Source of the DNA: Marinobacterium profundum
Lineage (GTDB): Bacteria > Pseudomonadota > Gammaproteobacteria > Pseudomonadales > Balneatricaceae
Length of the DNA: 64,000 nt
Assembly (NCBI RefSeq): GCF_001528745.1
Contig: NZ_BCNS01000100.1
Span: forward strand, 1 to 64,000
Reading direction: 5' to 3'
Below are positions 55,755 through 64,000 of the stretch, piece by piece. The notes beneath the pieces were generated by a model, which made no database searches, was not told where the DNA came from, and saw nothing but the letters and a program-made list of their open reading frames with translations. Made by a program: the position numbers and the translations under genes. How positions within the stretch are numbered: the first letter of the stretch is position 1; every line of letters starts with the position of its first letter.

Positions 55755-57281
55755 ATGCAATTGAAACGTTCGCTTCTGTGCACCCTGTTGGGTGCTACCC
55801 TGGCCTGTTCAACCCTGTCCTCCCTGCCCGCTCTGGCCGGCAAGACTGACGATACCCTCAACGTCGCGTTCTCCGCCGAGCCCGAAGCTCTTGATACCTA
55901 CAAGATTGCCGGTCGCGAGGGTCTCATTCTGGCCCGTCATCTATACGACGGCCTGCTGTACAAGGATCTGGACACCGGCGAATTCAAACCTGCTCTGGCT
56001 GAGTCCTGGGAGTTCACCGACCCCCTGACCATCGAGCTGAAGCTGCGCCAGGGCGTCAAATTCCACAACGGCGCCAGCTTCTCCGCCGACGACGTTCTCA
56101 CCACCCTGAATACCGTCATCAAGCCAGACTACGGCACCCGCTACCAGATTTCCGTGGACTGGATCGAAAGGGTCGAAAAGATCAACGACTATAGCGTGCG
56201 CATCCACATGGCCAAGCCATTCGCCGGGGCCGTGGAAATGCTCGCCGATGCTCTGCCGATCTATCCCCGCGCCTACTTCAGTGAAAACGGATCCGCCGGC
56301 ATGGCGGCAATGCCCATCGGAACAGGCCCCTACCAATTGATGGAACAGACCCCCGGCGTGCGCTATGTACTGGAACGCTTTGATGATCACTATGCCGACA
56401 GCCCCAAGGGCCGTCCGTCCATCAAGCGCATCGTCGCCCGCACCATTCCGGAGATGAACACCCAGTATGCCGAACTGATGTCCGGATCGCTGGACTGGAG
56501 CTGGCGCATCCCGCCTGACCAGGCGAAAAAGCTGGAACGCCGGGTCACAATTGTCAACGCGCCTATCATGCGTATCGCCTACGTCAACTTCGCCAAAGCA
56601 GCTCAGGACGGCGCCTACGCCATCAGCGATGCAAGGGTACGCAAGGCCATTATCCATGCGGTGAATCGTGAACAGATCGCCAAGGTATTCGGTGGTGACG
56701 CTTCCGAGGTACTCAACTCCGCCTGCAACCCGGCCCAGTTCGGCTGCGAGCAGGATGTCACCCGCTATGAGTACGACCCCGCACAGGCCAAAGCCCTGCT
56801 GCAGGATGCAGGCCTGGGCGATGGTTTCGATATGGACATGACCTTTGCCGCCATGCCCCGCCCTGTGGCTGAAGCCGTGGCGGCAGATCTTGCCAAGGTG
56901 GGCATTCGCGTCAACCTGAACGAAAACCAGTATGCCGCGGCCGTGCAGAAATGGCGTGAAGGCTCGGTGCCCGCACTGTTTTCCAACTGGGGCAGCTACG
57001 GTATCGGCGATGTGGTCTTCATTGACTCCAACTTCTTTGGCGGTGGCGCCGATGACCAGAGTGCCGACCCAGAAGTTGCGGCGCTGCTGCAGCTGGCCGA
57101 TACCTCCAATGACCGCGCGGTCCGCAAGGCCAACTACAGCCTGGCGCTGAAGAAAATTGCCGACGAAGCCTACTGGATGCCGATGTACAACTTCAATATC
57201 AACTACGGCCTGTCCGACGACCTCAACTTTACGCCACACCCCGATGAGTTCGCCCGCTGGTGGCTTGCCAGCTGGAAATAA
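55755..57281 (+). CDS. ABC transporter substrate-binding protein (SBP family 5, oligopeptide/nickel type)
   Basis: Periplasmic receptor of 508 residues with a Sec signal peptide (about 29 residues, cleavage after SLPALA). Family 5 signatures are LARHLYDGLLYKDLDTGEFKPALAESWE (about 61-88) and the LRQGVKFHNGASFSADDVLTTL block following. Homologues bind peptides, glutathione, nickel or other solutes; the ligand is unknown. ATG 55755 chosen, after CGGAGAGTC. First gene of a five-gene ABC operon and 62 bp after the RraA-like gene. Confidence 0.9.
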   Translation: MQLKRSLLCTLLGATLACSTLSSLPALAGKTDDTLNVAFSAEPEALDTYKIAGREGLILARHLYDGLLYKDLDTGEFKPALAESWEFTDPLTIELKLRQGVKFHNGASFSADDVLTTLNTVIKPDYGTRYQISVDWIERVEKINDYSVRIHMAKPFAGAVEMLADALPIYPRAYFSENGSAGMAAMPIGTGPYQLMEQTPGVRYVLERFDDHYADSPKGRPSIKRIVARTIPEMNTQYAELMSGSLDWSWRIPPDQAKKLERRVTIVNAPIMRIAYVNFAKAAQDGAYAISDARVRKAIIHAVNREQIAKVFGGDASEVLNSACNPAQFGCEQDVTRYEYDPAQAKALLQDAGLGDGFDMDMTFAAMPRPVAEAVAADLAKVGIRVNLNENQYAAAVQKWREGSVPALFSNWGSYGIGDVVFIDSNFFGGGADDQSADPEVAALLQLADTSNDRAVRKANYSLALKKIADEAYWMPMYNFNINYGLSDDLNFTPHPDEFARWWLASWK

Positions 57282-57342
57282 GGCGAACCAGTGATGGCCG
57301 CCTGCGGCCATCACTCCTCAAAAATAACAGCGAGCACAACCT

Positions 57343-58260
57343 ATGTTGAGATTTTTACTGAGGCGACTGCTGGTTGCCCTGCTGGTGGCGTTGGCGGTCT
57401 CGTCCATCAGCTTTTCACTGGCCTACCTCTCCGGTGACCCTGCTATCGCCATCGCCGGTTCCGGCGGCAGTGCTCAGGATGCGGAGCTGGTCCGCCAGCT
57501 GTACGGTTTTGATCGTCCCATTTTTGTGCAGTATGCCGACTGGATATTCCAGGCCCTGCAGGGCAACCTCGGCACCAGTTACTACTTCAGCATGCCGGTC
57601 AGTCAGATCATCGGCGAACGCATTCCGGTGACGCTGATTCTCGGCACCGCATCCTTCGCAGTGGCCCTGTTGGTGGCCCTGCCTCTGGGTATTCTCGCGG
57701 CCCTGAAACCCAATGGCCTGCTTGATCGCATCGCACTGCTGATCGCGGTGTCCGGTCAGGCGGTACCGAGCTTCTGGCTCGGGCTCATCCTAATCGTGAT
57801 CTTTGGCGTCTGGCTGAACCTGGTACCGATCTCCGGCGCCGACAGCTGGAGCGGCTTTATCCTGCCAGTGGTGGTGCTGAGCTACTACGCGCTACCAGCC
57901 TTGATGCGCCTGATGCGCGCCAGCATGATTGACGTGCTGCAGGCCAACTATGTGCGCACCGCCCGCTCCAAGGGCCTGGGCATGCCCACGGTGATTCTGC
58001 GTCATGCGTTGCGCAATGCCGTGTTGCCGCTGGTGTCGGTGGCAGCAGTACAGCTCGGTATTCTGCTGTCAGGCTCCATCGTGATTGAAAGCGTCTTTGC
58101 CCTTAACGGCCTGGGCCGTCTGGCCTGGGAGTCTTTGCTGCGCAGTGATCTTGCGGTGGTACAGGGCATTATCCTGATCCTGTCGCTGGTCTATGTAATG
58201 CTCACCACCCTGGCAGACCTGATCAACGCCTGGCTCGACCCTCGAATTAGGGAGGCTTGA
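57343..58260 (+). CDS. ABC transporter permease (DppB/OppB type)
   Basis: A 305-residue inner-membrane permease with six hydrophobic segments. The N-terminal MLRFLLRRLLVALLVALAVS matches DppB, and the EAA-like loop is TARSKGLGMPTVILRHALRNAVLP (about 206-229). It pairs with the DppC-like permease. ATG start. The stop is 2 bp before the next ATG. Confidence 0.92.
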   Translation: MLRFLLRRLLVALLVALAVSSISFSLAYLSGDPAIAIAGSGGSAQDAELVRQLYGFDRPIFVQYADWIFQALQGNLGTSYYFSMPVSQIIGERIPVTLILGTASFAVALLVALPLGILAALKPNGLLDRIALLIAVSGQAVPSFWLGLILIVIFGVWLNLVPISGADSWSGFILPVVVLSYYALPALMRLMRASMIDVLQANYVRTARSKGLGMPTVILRHALRNAVLPLVSVAAVQLGILLSGSIVIESVFALNGLGRLAWESLLRSDLAVVQGIILILSLVYVMLTTLADLINAWLDPRIREA

Positions 58261-58262
58261 AC

Positions 58263-59171
58263 ATGACCACTCTGAATACCCCTATCGCTGCCATAACCGC
58301 CATATCCACCGAAGCGGCGCCACGACGCCCGCACTGGATCAAGCGCTGCAGGCAAAACAGCATCCTGATCGGGGGCGGCATCTTGCTGCTGATGACACTG
58401 GTTGCCCTCTGCGCACCTCTGCTGAGCAGCTATGACCCCACATTGCAGAACCTGGACGCTCGCTATTCGCTACCGTTCTGGATGGAAGGAACTGATCCCG
58501 CCCACTTGCTGGGCACCGATCACCTGGGACGGGACTATCTTTCGCGGCTGATCTATGGCGCCCGCATTTCGCTGGGCATCGGTTTCAGCGTGGTACTGGT
58601 TGCCGCTCTGATTGGCACCAGCCTTGGGCTCCTGGCAGGCTACTTTGGCGGCAAGGTCGATATGCTGATCAGTTTCCTGATTACCACCCGGCTGTCACTG
58701 CCCATTGTTCTGGTTGCCCTGGCAGCCGTAGCACTGCGAGGCGCATCCCTGACGACCCTGGTCACGGTGCTGGGGCTGCTGGTCTGGGATCAGTTCGCCA
58801 TTGTTGCCCGCTCCGGCACCCTGGCCATTCGGCACCAGGAATATATCCGGGCGGCCCGTGCCACCGGCGCCTCACACCTGCGCATCATGCTGCGTGAAAT
58901 TCTGCCCAACCTGCGCAGCACCCTGATTGTTATCGCCACCCTGGAGATGGCCAATGTGATCCTGCTGGAGTCGGCGCTGTCGTTTCTGGGTCTGGGTGTA
59001 CGACCGCCGACACCCTCCTGGGGCTTGATGATTGCAGAAGGTCGCGACAGCATTCTGTTTGACGCCTGGCTGATCGCACTACCCGGCGGCATGCTCTGTC
59101 TGCTGGTACTGGCGGTAAACCTGTTCGGTGACGGGCTACGCGACCTAACGGGCACCGAGGTGAAGCGATGA
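58263..59171 (+). CDS. ABC transporter permease (DppC/OppC type)
   Basis: A 302-residue permease. It has a cytosolic N-terminal tail of about 30 residues, six hydrophobic segments, the LGTDHLGRDYLSRLIYGARISL block (about 79-100) and the EAA loop RAARATGASHLRIMLREILPNLR. ATG 58263 lies 7 bp after GGAGG. It overlaps the following ATPase gene by 4 bp. Confidence 0.92.
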   Translation: MTTLNTPIAAITAISTEAAPRRPHWIKRCRQNSILIGGGILLLMTLVALCAPLLSSYDPTLQNLDARYSLPFWMEGTDPAHLLGTDHLGRDYLSRLIYGARISLGIGFSVVLVAALIGTSLGLLAGYFGGKVDMLISFLITTRLSLPIVLVALAAVALRGASLTTLVTVLGLLVWDQFAIVARSGTLAIRHQEYIRAARATGASHLRIMLREILPNLRSTLIVIATLEMANVILLESALSFLGLGVRPPTPSWGLMIAEGRDSILFDAWLIALPGGMLCLLVLAVNLFGDGLRDLTGTEVKR

Positions 59172-60022
59172 GCAAGGTACTTGAGGTCAACAATCTGCGG
59201 GTCGATATCCCGACAGAACAGGGTACAGTGCACGCAGTCAAAGGTATCAGCTTCAGCCTCAACCAGGGTGAGACACTCTGCCTGGTGGGCGAATCCGGCA
59301 GTGGCAAGTCCATGACCGCCCTGTCGATCGTCGGGCTGCAAACGCCACGGGCGCGTGTCACGGCCGAGCGTCTAGAGCTGCTGGGCAAGCCCCTTAACAG
59401 CCTGTCACAGCGCCAGCTCAACCAGCTGCGTGGCAAAGACGTCGCCATTATTTTCCAGGACCCGATGACAGCCCTGAATCCGACGCTGACCATCGAGCGA
59501 CAGATGACCGAAGGCGTTATGCGCCACGAAGGCGTCCGCCGCCAGGACGCCCGCACAAGGGCCATTGATCTGCTCAACAAGGTTGGAATACCCCAGGCTA
59601 CCGAGCGCCTGTATCAGTACCCGCACCAGTTTTCCGGTGGCCAGCGTCAGCGCATCATGATTGCCATGGCGCTGATGGGAAAACCTTCACTGCTGATCGC
59701 CGACGAGCCGACCACGGCCCTGGATGTCACCATCCAGGCGCAGATACTGGACCTGATCCGGACCCTGGCCACTGAGCTGGATTTTGCCCTGCTGATGATC
59801 ACCCACGATTTTGGCGTGGTCGCCGCCATGGCCGACAGGGTCAGCGTCATGTATGGAGGCAAAATTGTCGAGTCGGGGCCCGCCTGCGAGGTACTGAAAA
59901 GCCCGCAGCACCCCTATACCCAGGGCCTTATCGCCTGCATCCCCGTGCCGGGGCGCACCACGCCTGGCAGCCGGTTACCGGTGATTGACCATGAAAAACT
60001 TGCCGTGAAGGAGCTGTCATGA
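59168..60022 (+). CDS. ABC transporter ATP-binding protein (DppD/OppD type)
   Basis: A 284-residue ATPase. Walker A is GESGSGKSM (about 38-46), the signature is QFSGGQRQRI near 157 and Walker B LLIADEPTTALD near 178. The C-terminal IPVPGRTTPGSRLPVI-type tail is the oligopeptide-ABC extension, but its Cys-rich motif is absent, so no iron-sulfur cluster is expected. It overlaps the next gene by 4 bp. Confidence 0.93.
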   Translation: MSKVLEVNNLRVDIPTEQGTVHAVKGISFSLNQGETLCLVGESGSGKSMTALSIVGLQTPRARVTAERLELLGKPLNSLSQRQLNQLRGKDVAIIFQDPMTALNPTLTIERQMTEGVMRHEGVRRQDARTRAIDLLNKVGIPQATERLYQYPHQFSGGQRQRIMIAMALMGKPSLLIADEPTTALDVTIQAQILDLIRTLATELDFALLMITHDFGVVAAMADRVSVMYGGKIVESGPACEVLKSPQHPYTQGLIACIPVPGRTTPGSRLPVIDHEKLAVKELS

Positions 60023-60810
60023 ACCTGGCCCCCGCCAACGACCCTATACTCGAAATTCGCCACGTCAGCCGCACCTACAAGTTCAATGGTGGCCTGATGA
60101 AACCGGCCCACAGCGTCAAGGCGCTACAGGATGTTTCCATCAGTATTGAACGGGGACAAACCCTGGGGCTGGTCGGAGAGTCGGGCTGCGGCAAGAGTAC
60201 ACTGGCGAGCATCATGCTGGGACTGAACAAACCCGATAGCGGCGAAGTGCTCGTGGATGGCAAACCGGTACTGTCCCTGGGGCCGCTGCAGCGCTCGCAA
60301 CTAATACAGCCGGTGTTTCAGGATCCCTATTCGTCACTGAATCCCGCCTTCAGCGTTTACGATACCCTGATGCAGCCACTGCGCATCCACCGCAGTGAGG
60401 CTCAGGACCGCCCCCGCAGAATCATGGATATGCTGGACAAGGTCGGTTTCCCGCGACAGCTGGCCAATGCCCGCCCCGGCGAGCTATCGGGCGGACAGTG
60501 TCAGCGCGTGGCCATTGCCAGGGCGCTGATCCTGAACCCGCCACTGCTGATCTGTGACGAGCCCACCAGCGCACTGGATGTCTCGGTGCAGGCCCAGGTG
60601 ATCAATCTGCTGCTCGATCTGAAGCGCGAGTTCGGACTCTCGATGGTCTTTATCAGCCACAATCTCGCGGTGGTGGAGCATCTGGCCGACAAGGTCTGTG
60701 TGATGTATCGCGGTCAGATCGCGGAGGAGGCATCACGCGAGGCGCTATTTGCCAACCCCCAACATGCCTATACAAAGGAACTGCTGTCAGCCACCCTGCT
60801 GCCGGTCTGA
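60019..60810 (+). CDS. ABC transporter ATP-binding protein (DppF/OppF type)
   Basis: A 263-residue ATPase. Walker A is GESGCGKST near 54-62, the signature ELSGGQCQRVAIA near 155 and Walker B LLICDEPTSALDVS near 176, with the H-loop FISHNL near 213. It is the last gene of the ABC operon and convergent with the LysR gene. The length is at the short end for OppF; the C-terminal extension is mostly missing. Confidence 0.92.
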   Translation: MNLAPANDPILEIRHVSRTYKFNGGLMKPAHSVKALQDVSISIERGQTLGLVGESGCGKSTLASIMLGLNKPDSGEVLVDGKPVLSLGPLQRSQLIQPVFQDPYSSLNPAFSVYDTLMQPLRIHRSEAQDRPRRIMDMLDKVGFPRQLANARPGELSGGQCQRVAIARALILNPPLLICDEPTSALDVSVQAQVINLLLDLKREFGLSMVFISHNLAVVEHLADKVCVMYRGQIAEEASREALFANPQHAYTKELLSATLLPV

Positions 60811-60833
60811 TACCAATAACGGAGGCCTTTGTA

Positions 60834-60860
60834 CGTCGCCCGGGTGCGGGCGACGCTCCT
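60834..60860. terminator. Terminator between the ABC operon and lysR
   Basis: CGTCGCCCG / CGGGCGACG, a perfect 9-bp stem with loop GGTG, followed on the plus strand by CTCCTTTT. It lies between convergent genes. Confidence 0.75.
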
Positions 60861-60869
60861 TTTAAAGCC

Positions 60870-61790
60870 TTACTCGCTGGAGCGCAATACGCCCAGCAGG
60901 CTGTTGAAAAAGACTTCCTCCGCCTCGCTGAAACGTGGATTCTGATTCCACATCAGGTACAGGCTGATACGTGCCACGCCGTCATCCGGCGGCAACCGCC
61001 AGAGACTGCCGGTTTCCAGATCAGCCGTCACCAGGTGCTCGGGCAAGGCACCAATCCCAATGCCGGTGCGAATCATTCGCCGCACTTCGTCCAGACTGGA
61101 GCTGCTGCCCACCGTGCGCCCTTCCAGTCGCTCCTGTGCTCTAAAGATCGCCAGCGGAGCCAAAACACCATCCAGCTGTTCACTGGCGAAGGATACAAAG
61201 TTCTCGCTGCGCAGATGTTCAACGCTGAGGTTCTTTTTACCGTAGAGCGGATGGGATTCACCGCAATACAGATAGTAGCGCTGATGCAACAGCACTGTGT
61301 CGGTCAGGTCGGGGATCTTCTTGTGCTTGAGGCAGATGCCAAAGGCGGCATTGTAGTGCAGCAGCGCATGCTGAACATCTTCACTGGAGCCTGCAATGAT
61401 CTCGAAAGTAACGCGGGGATTATTGCGATGAAAGTCGCTCAGCACCTGGTCAAACAGGTCGCTGTTCACGCCCGTAACCAGCGCCAGACGCACCACACCG
61501 CTAAGATCATTGGGTACATCGCGCACCGCCATGGACAGGCGCGCAATGCTGCCATAGATCACCACGGCTTCGCGGTACACCAGTTCGCCCGCAACACTGA
61601 GTTCGAAAGTGTTGCCACTGCGAATGATCATGCGCTCGCCCAATCGGTCTTCCAGGCGCTTTAAGGCCAGGCTCACCGCGGGCTGCGTCAAATGCAGACG
61701 CTCCGCCGCACGACTGATACCGCCCTCCTGCACTATGGCAATAAAGGTGCGTAACAGATTCCAGTCCAGCCGATCATGAATACCTGACAC
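60870..61790 (-). CDS. LysR family transcriptional regulator
   Basis: A 306-residue regulator. The N-terminal winged HTH is at about 12-70 (LLRTFIAIVQEGGISRAAERLHLTQPAVSLALKRLE in two halves, positions 13-48), followed by a type 2 periplasmic-binding-like effector domain. GTG 61790 is chosen because GGAGG lies 5 bp upstream; a TTG at 61814 would add eight residues. It is convergent with the ABC operon, so it may control that catabolic island, but LysR proteins usually act on divergent genes and none is adjacent here. Effector unknown. Confidence 0.88.
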   Translation of the reverse strand: MSGIHDRLDWNLLRTFIAIVQEGGISRAAERLHLTQPAVSLALKRLEDRLGERMIIRSGNTFELSVAGELVYREAVVIYGSIARLSMAVRDVPNDLSGVVRLALVTGVNSDLFDQVLSDFHRNNPRVTFEIIAGSSEDVQHALLHYNAAFGICLKHKKIPDLTDTVLLHQRYYLYCGESHPLYGKKNLSVEHLRSENFVSFASEQLDGVLAPLAIFRAQERLEGRTVGSSSSLDEVRRMIRTGIGIGALPEHLVTADLETGSLWRLPPDDGVARISLYLMWNQNPRFSEAEEVFFNSLLGVLRSSE

Positions 61791-62289
61791 TAGAGCCTCC
61801 ACAGCTGAATTCAATTGACCGGCATTCGCACGAAAGACGGCTCTGGCGACTTAAGCTGCCGCCCCCGGATAGCGCCCTAAAAAGCACTCGCCCGATTCGC
61901 ATACCTGCCAAAAGAAATCCCGGAAAAGTCTCCACTCTTCCCCCGCCCCGATTGCGCCGTATTTTCGACACAGACGTTTGGCCATGTCATTGAAATTACT
62001 GGCTGCAGACAATGACTAATATACCATCAAACCATCGGAAACAGGCCCTGAAAGCTCTCACGCGAAACCGCAAAAAACTGGATGACCGGCTGAATCCAGG
62101 CCACAAACTACCCGGCAGTCGCAGCGGTTTCGCCACTATTAAACTGATGGACAAATAGGTTCCCTCCCTAATTTGTCCATCACGCCATCAAAACGGGCGC
62201 AGGTGCGTGGACATGCTGATTTTGCTGGCGCTCGTATTGGCCTGCGGTCAATGATGAAGCATCCCTGCTTAATGTATTAACCCGTCGGG
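61791..62289. other. Intergenic region between lysR and the kinase gene
   Basis: About 500 bp without a convincing gene. It contains the long inverted repeat 62145-62182 and ends in a hairpin spanning the kinase stop codon. The lysR promoter should lie in 61800-61950. Confidence 0.5.
62145..62182. repeat. 38-bp inverted repeat
   Basis: TGATGGACAAAT and its exact complement ATTTGTCCATCA flank 14 bp; a further AGG/CCTA match partly extends the arms inward. There is no T run beyond the stem on either strand, so it does not look like a simple terminator. Confidence 0.8.
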
Positions 62290-62295
62290 TTAATA
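62275..62295 (-). terminator. Hairpin across the kinase stop codon
   Basis: TATTAACCC / GGGTTAATA with a 3-nt loop. The TAA stop of the kinase gene is inside the stem. It is AT-rich at its base but has no U tract, so termination is only possible. Confidence 0.4.
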
Positions 62296-64000
62296 GAGTT
62301 TGCGCGGATTTTTGGGGTAATACTTTTCGGGAAGACGTTCGATATGGGGAAAGAAGCGCGTGTCCTTGTAGGGCAGTTTCATAAAGCCTGAAACCCCCAA
62401 TCCTTCAATCAGCGGCAGGCGCTGCAAAATAGCATCCAGACAACGGGCAAACTCCTGCTCCTGGCGCGGATCCAGCAAGCGATAATAGCTGTGCACCTTC
62501 AGGTGCGTCGGCAGGCTCTCGAAGATGATCAGGCCAGTGTGGTGAATCCTGTTGAGCTTCCAGAGGATATCCATGATCTCCTGGGGCAACTCCAGGAATT
62601 CATCGGGATCGCGGCCATCCTCAAAATAGGAATGCACCCGTGTCTTGTCTTCCAGATCAGGTGCAGCATTGACCTCATAGGGCAAGGCTGTTCCGGCGGG
62701 CGCGACAAAGGGCTCCGTCTCGCTGTCACGCTCTATATGCAGGGTGTCACGGGCATCGAACAGACAGCTCTTGAAGACACCCTGCCGATAAATGGCCCGC
62801 GCCAGACTCACCATGTTATTGACCGAGGCCACGAAGGACGCACGCAGGCGCTCATCATGCAGCGCCAGGCTGGAGTCGATATAGACGCCCTCTGCCTCCC
62901 AGCGCACCGCCAGGCCGCCCACAATCGGGTACTTGCCCAGCCGGCTGACCGCCGCCAGAAACGCCTTTTCGGTCTCCCCCATACCCTGCAGGAAGTTCTT
63001 GTAGTAGCGTTCCAGCGGCGCGTCATCCAGCGCCTTAATCACATCGTGCGCGCCCTCTTCACGCAGGAAGGACTTGCGAGAGCTATAGACCACCGTATCG
63101 ATATCGCGATAGCGCGGACTAACCCACACCGGGACCTGGGGTGCCGGCGCTGGCGTGGGCAGATCCTCCATCACGAGCCGGGCCATGCGGTGCATGTTCG
63201 CCAGAAAGTAATCGCCGGCCTGGGCCCGTTGCACCGGGTCCGGCGCCAGCATGGCTTCCAGCACGCGGGCAAATTCGATCGGCAACCCCAGGGAAGTGGG
63301 CGGAATGGCCTTGTAGCCAAAACGGCAGGATTGCCCCGACGCCAGGGCATAAAGGGTCCCCGCCAGGCCATCTTCATCGAAACGGGGTGACGACAGGCCG
63401 CCGTTAAGCTGCGCCTCGCCGATAAAATAAACATCCCCCAGCCGGGCGTTCGTCTGCTGCATATCGCCCGACATCAGCTCCATCACGTTGGCGGCGACAA
63501 ACTGGTTGTTTTCATCAAGCTGGGCAAACACCGTTGAACCCCAGTCGATCAGGGCCGCGGTTTCGGTTTCGGCGTCAAAGACGATATTGGAGGGCTTGAT
63601 ATCCCCATGCACAATAGGCTTGCCAGCATGGCTGCGCAATGTACGCAGGATATCGGCCATTTGCGCCGCGATCCGCACCACCAGGCGTGGTGACAGCGGC
63701 CCCCACTCCAGCGATATTTTTTCCAGATCCCGCCCCGGTGCCCGCTCCATCGCCAGAATTGACTGGCCATGCACCGCCTGAAAGGCCAGCAGTTTGGGCA
63801 CATTTGGATGATCCACCAGCCCCAGCATAAAGGCCTCCTCTTCCAGCCGATCCTGCAGATGCTGCGGCAAGGTGATACGCGAAAACTTGAATACCGACGC
63901 CTCGCCCTGACCCGAAACGCCGGCGAAAACAAAACCGAAGGCCCCCTTGCCAATCAGCTCTATATCCCGATAACCCAGTTGCTGCAGCTGGGCCTCGCAC
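62290..64000 (-). CDS. Serine/threonine protein kinase domain protein (N-terminus beyond window)
   Basis: Partial gene running off the right end; at least 569 codons are visible and no stop occurs up to position 64000. The Gly-rich loop GKGAFGFVFAG lies 20 residues in, the ATP-anchoring Lys in SVFKFSR, the catalytic loop VHGDIKPSNIVFD (HGD in place of HRD) and LIDWGSTVF (DWG in place of DFG). The kinase domain is followed by about 300 residues of unrecognised sequence ending YYPKNPRKLY. No membrane helix in the visible part. The substrate and role are unknown. The TTG at 63868 is not the start because the kinase domain begins upstream of it. Confidence 0.82.
   Translation of the reverse strand, partial: CEAQLQQLGYRDIELIGKGAFGFVFAGVSGQGEASVFKFSRITLPQHLQDRLEEEAFMLGLVDHPNVPKLLAFQAVHGQSILAMERAPGRDLEKISLEWGPLSPRLVVRIAAQMADILRTLRSHAGKPIVHGDIKPSNIVFDAETETAALIDWGSTVFAQLDENNQFVAANVMELMSGDMQQTNARLGDVYFIGEAQLNGGLSSPRFDEDGLAGTLYALASGQSCRFGYKAIPPTSLGLPIEFARVLEAMLAPDPVQRAQAGDYFLANMHRMARLVMEDLPTPAPAPQVPVWVSPRYRDIDTVVYSSRKSFLREEGAHDVIKALDDAPLERYYKNFLQGMGETEKAFLAAVSRLGKYPIVGGLAVRWEAEGVYIDSSLALHDERLRASFVASVNNMVSLARAIYRQGVFKSCLFDARDTLHIERDSETEPFVAPAGTALPYEVNAAPDLEDKTRVHSYFEDGRDPDEFLELPQEIMDILWKLNRIHHTGLIIFESLPTHLKVHSYYRLLDPRQEQEFARCLDAILQRLPLIEGLGVSGFMKLPYKDTRFFPHIERLPEKYYPKNPRKLY

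Overview
The window looks like a chromosomal segment of a GC-rich marine gammaproteobacterium of the Oceanospirillales/Pseudomonadales type. The evidence is the conserved rplU-rpmA-obgE-proB block with ispB divergent from it, the FabA/FabB anaerobic unsaturated fatty acid pair, a choline-to-betaine (bet) locus, and purine-catabolic proteins close to pseudomonad ones. The genus (Marinobacterium-like) is only a guess. No rRNA, tRNA, CRISPR array, prophage or intact insertion sequence was seen.

Layout. 1-7.6 kb holds housekeeping genes: proB, obgE, rpmA, rplU (minus); ispB, fabA, fabB (plus); a PlsC-type acyltransferase (minus). The fabB 3' end and its terminator are duplicated in tandem. 7.6-11.3 kb is a minus-strand molybdenum cofactor set (moaB, moeA, moaC, moaD) with an acyltransferase inserted. 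11.5-12.8 kb has a SirB-like membrane protein and an RmlD-like reductase. 13-37.8 kb is a very complete purine catabolism island: xdhABC, guaD, a GntR regulator, two NCS2 permeases, uraH, puuE, uraD, alc, allA, puuD, a Tsx/OmpK-like porin, a RutR-like TetR regulator, gcl-hyi-glxR and a UT-family urea channel. Together they take guanine or xanthine via urate, allantoin, allantoate and ureidoglycolate to glyoxylate and tartronate semialdehyde, releasing urea. The neighbouring Moco genes supply the cofactor of xanthine dehydrogenase.

37.8-42.3 kb is a choline/betaine locus (short BCCT transporter, betI, HAD hydrolase, betA). 42.5-46.4 kb holds ssb and then a cytochrome P450 with a UDP-type glycosyltransferase. 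47-61.8 kb is a catabolic island of unknown substrate: a TRAP transporter, a CitE-like/ThDP-enzyme fusion, an M20 carbamoylase-like hydrolase, a PuuC-like aldehyde dehydrogenase, an RraA-like protein, a five-gene oligopeptide-type ABC transporter and a LysR regulator. The window ends inside a Ser/Thr protein kinase gene.

Regulation and oddities. Five perfect copies of the palindrome TTGTAYACAA lie only in intergenic regions of the purine island, which suggests a regulon of the local GntR protein. A second operator type, YTGAC-N6-GTCAG, sits before xdhA (twice) and before the second permease and resembles the RutR site. glxR is followed by four 80-bp tandem copies of its own 3' end, arranged as a 160-bp dimer repeat. 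An intergenic tract after the RhtB gene is built of six different heptanucleotide tandem repeats.
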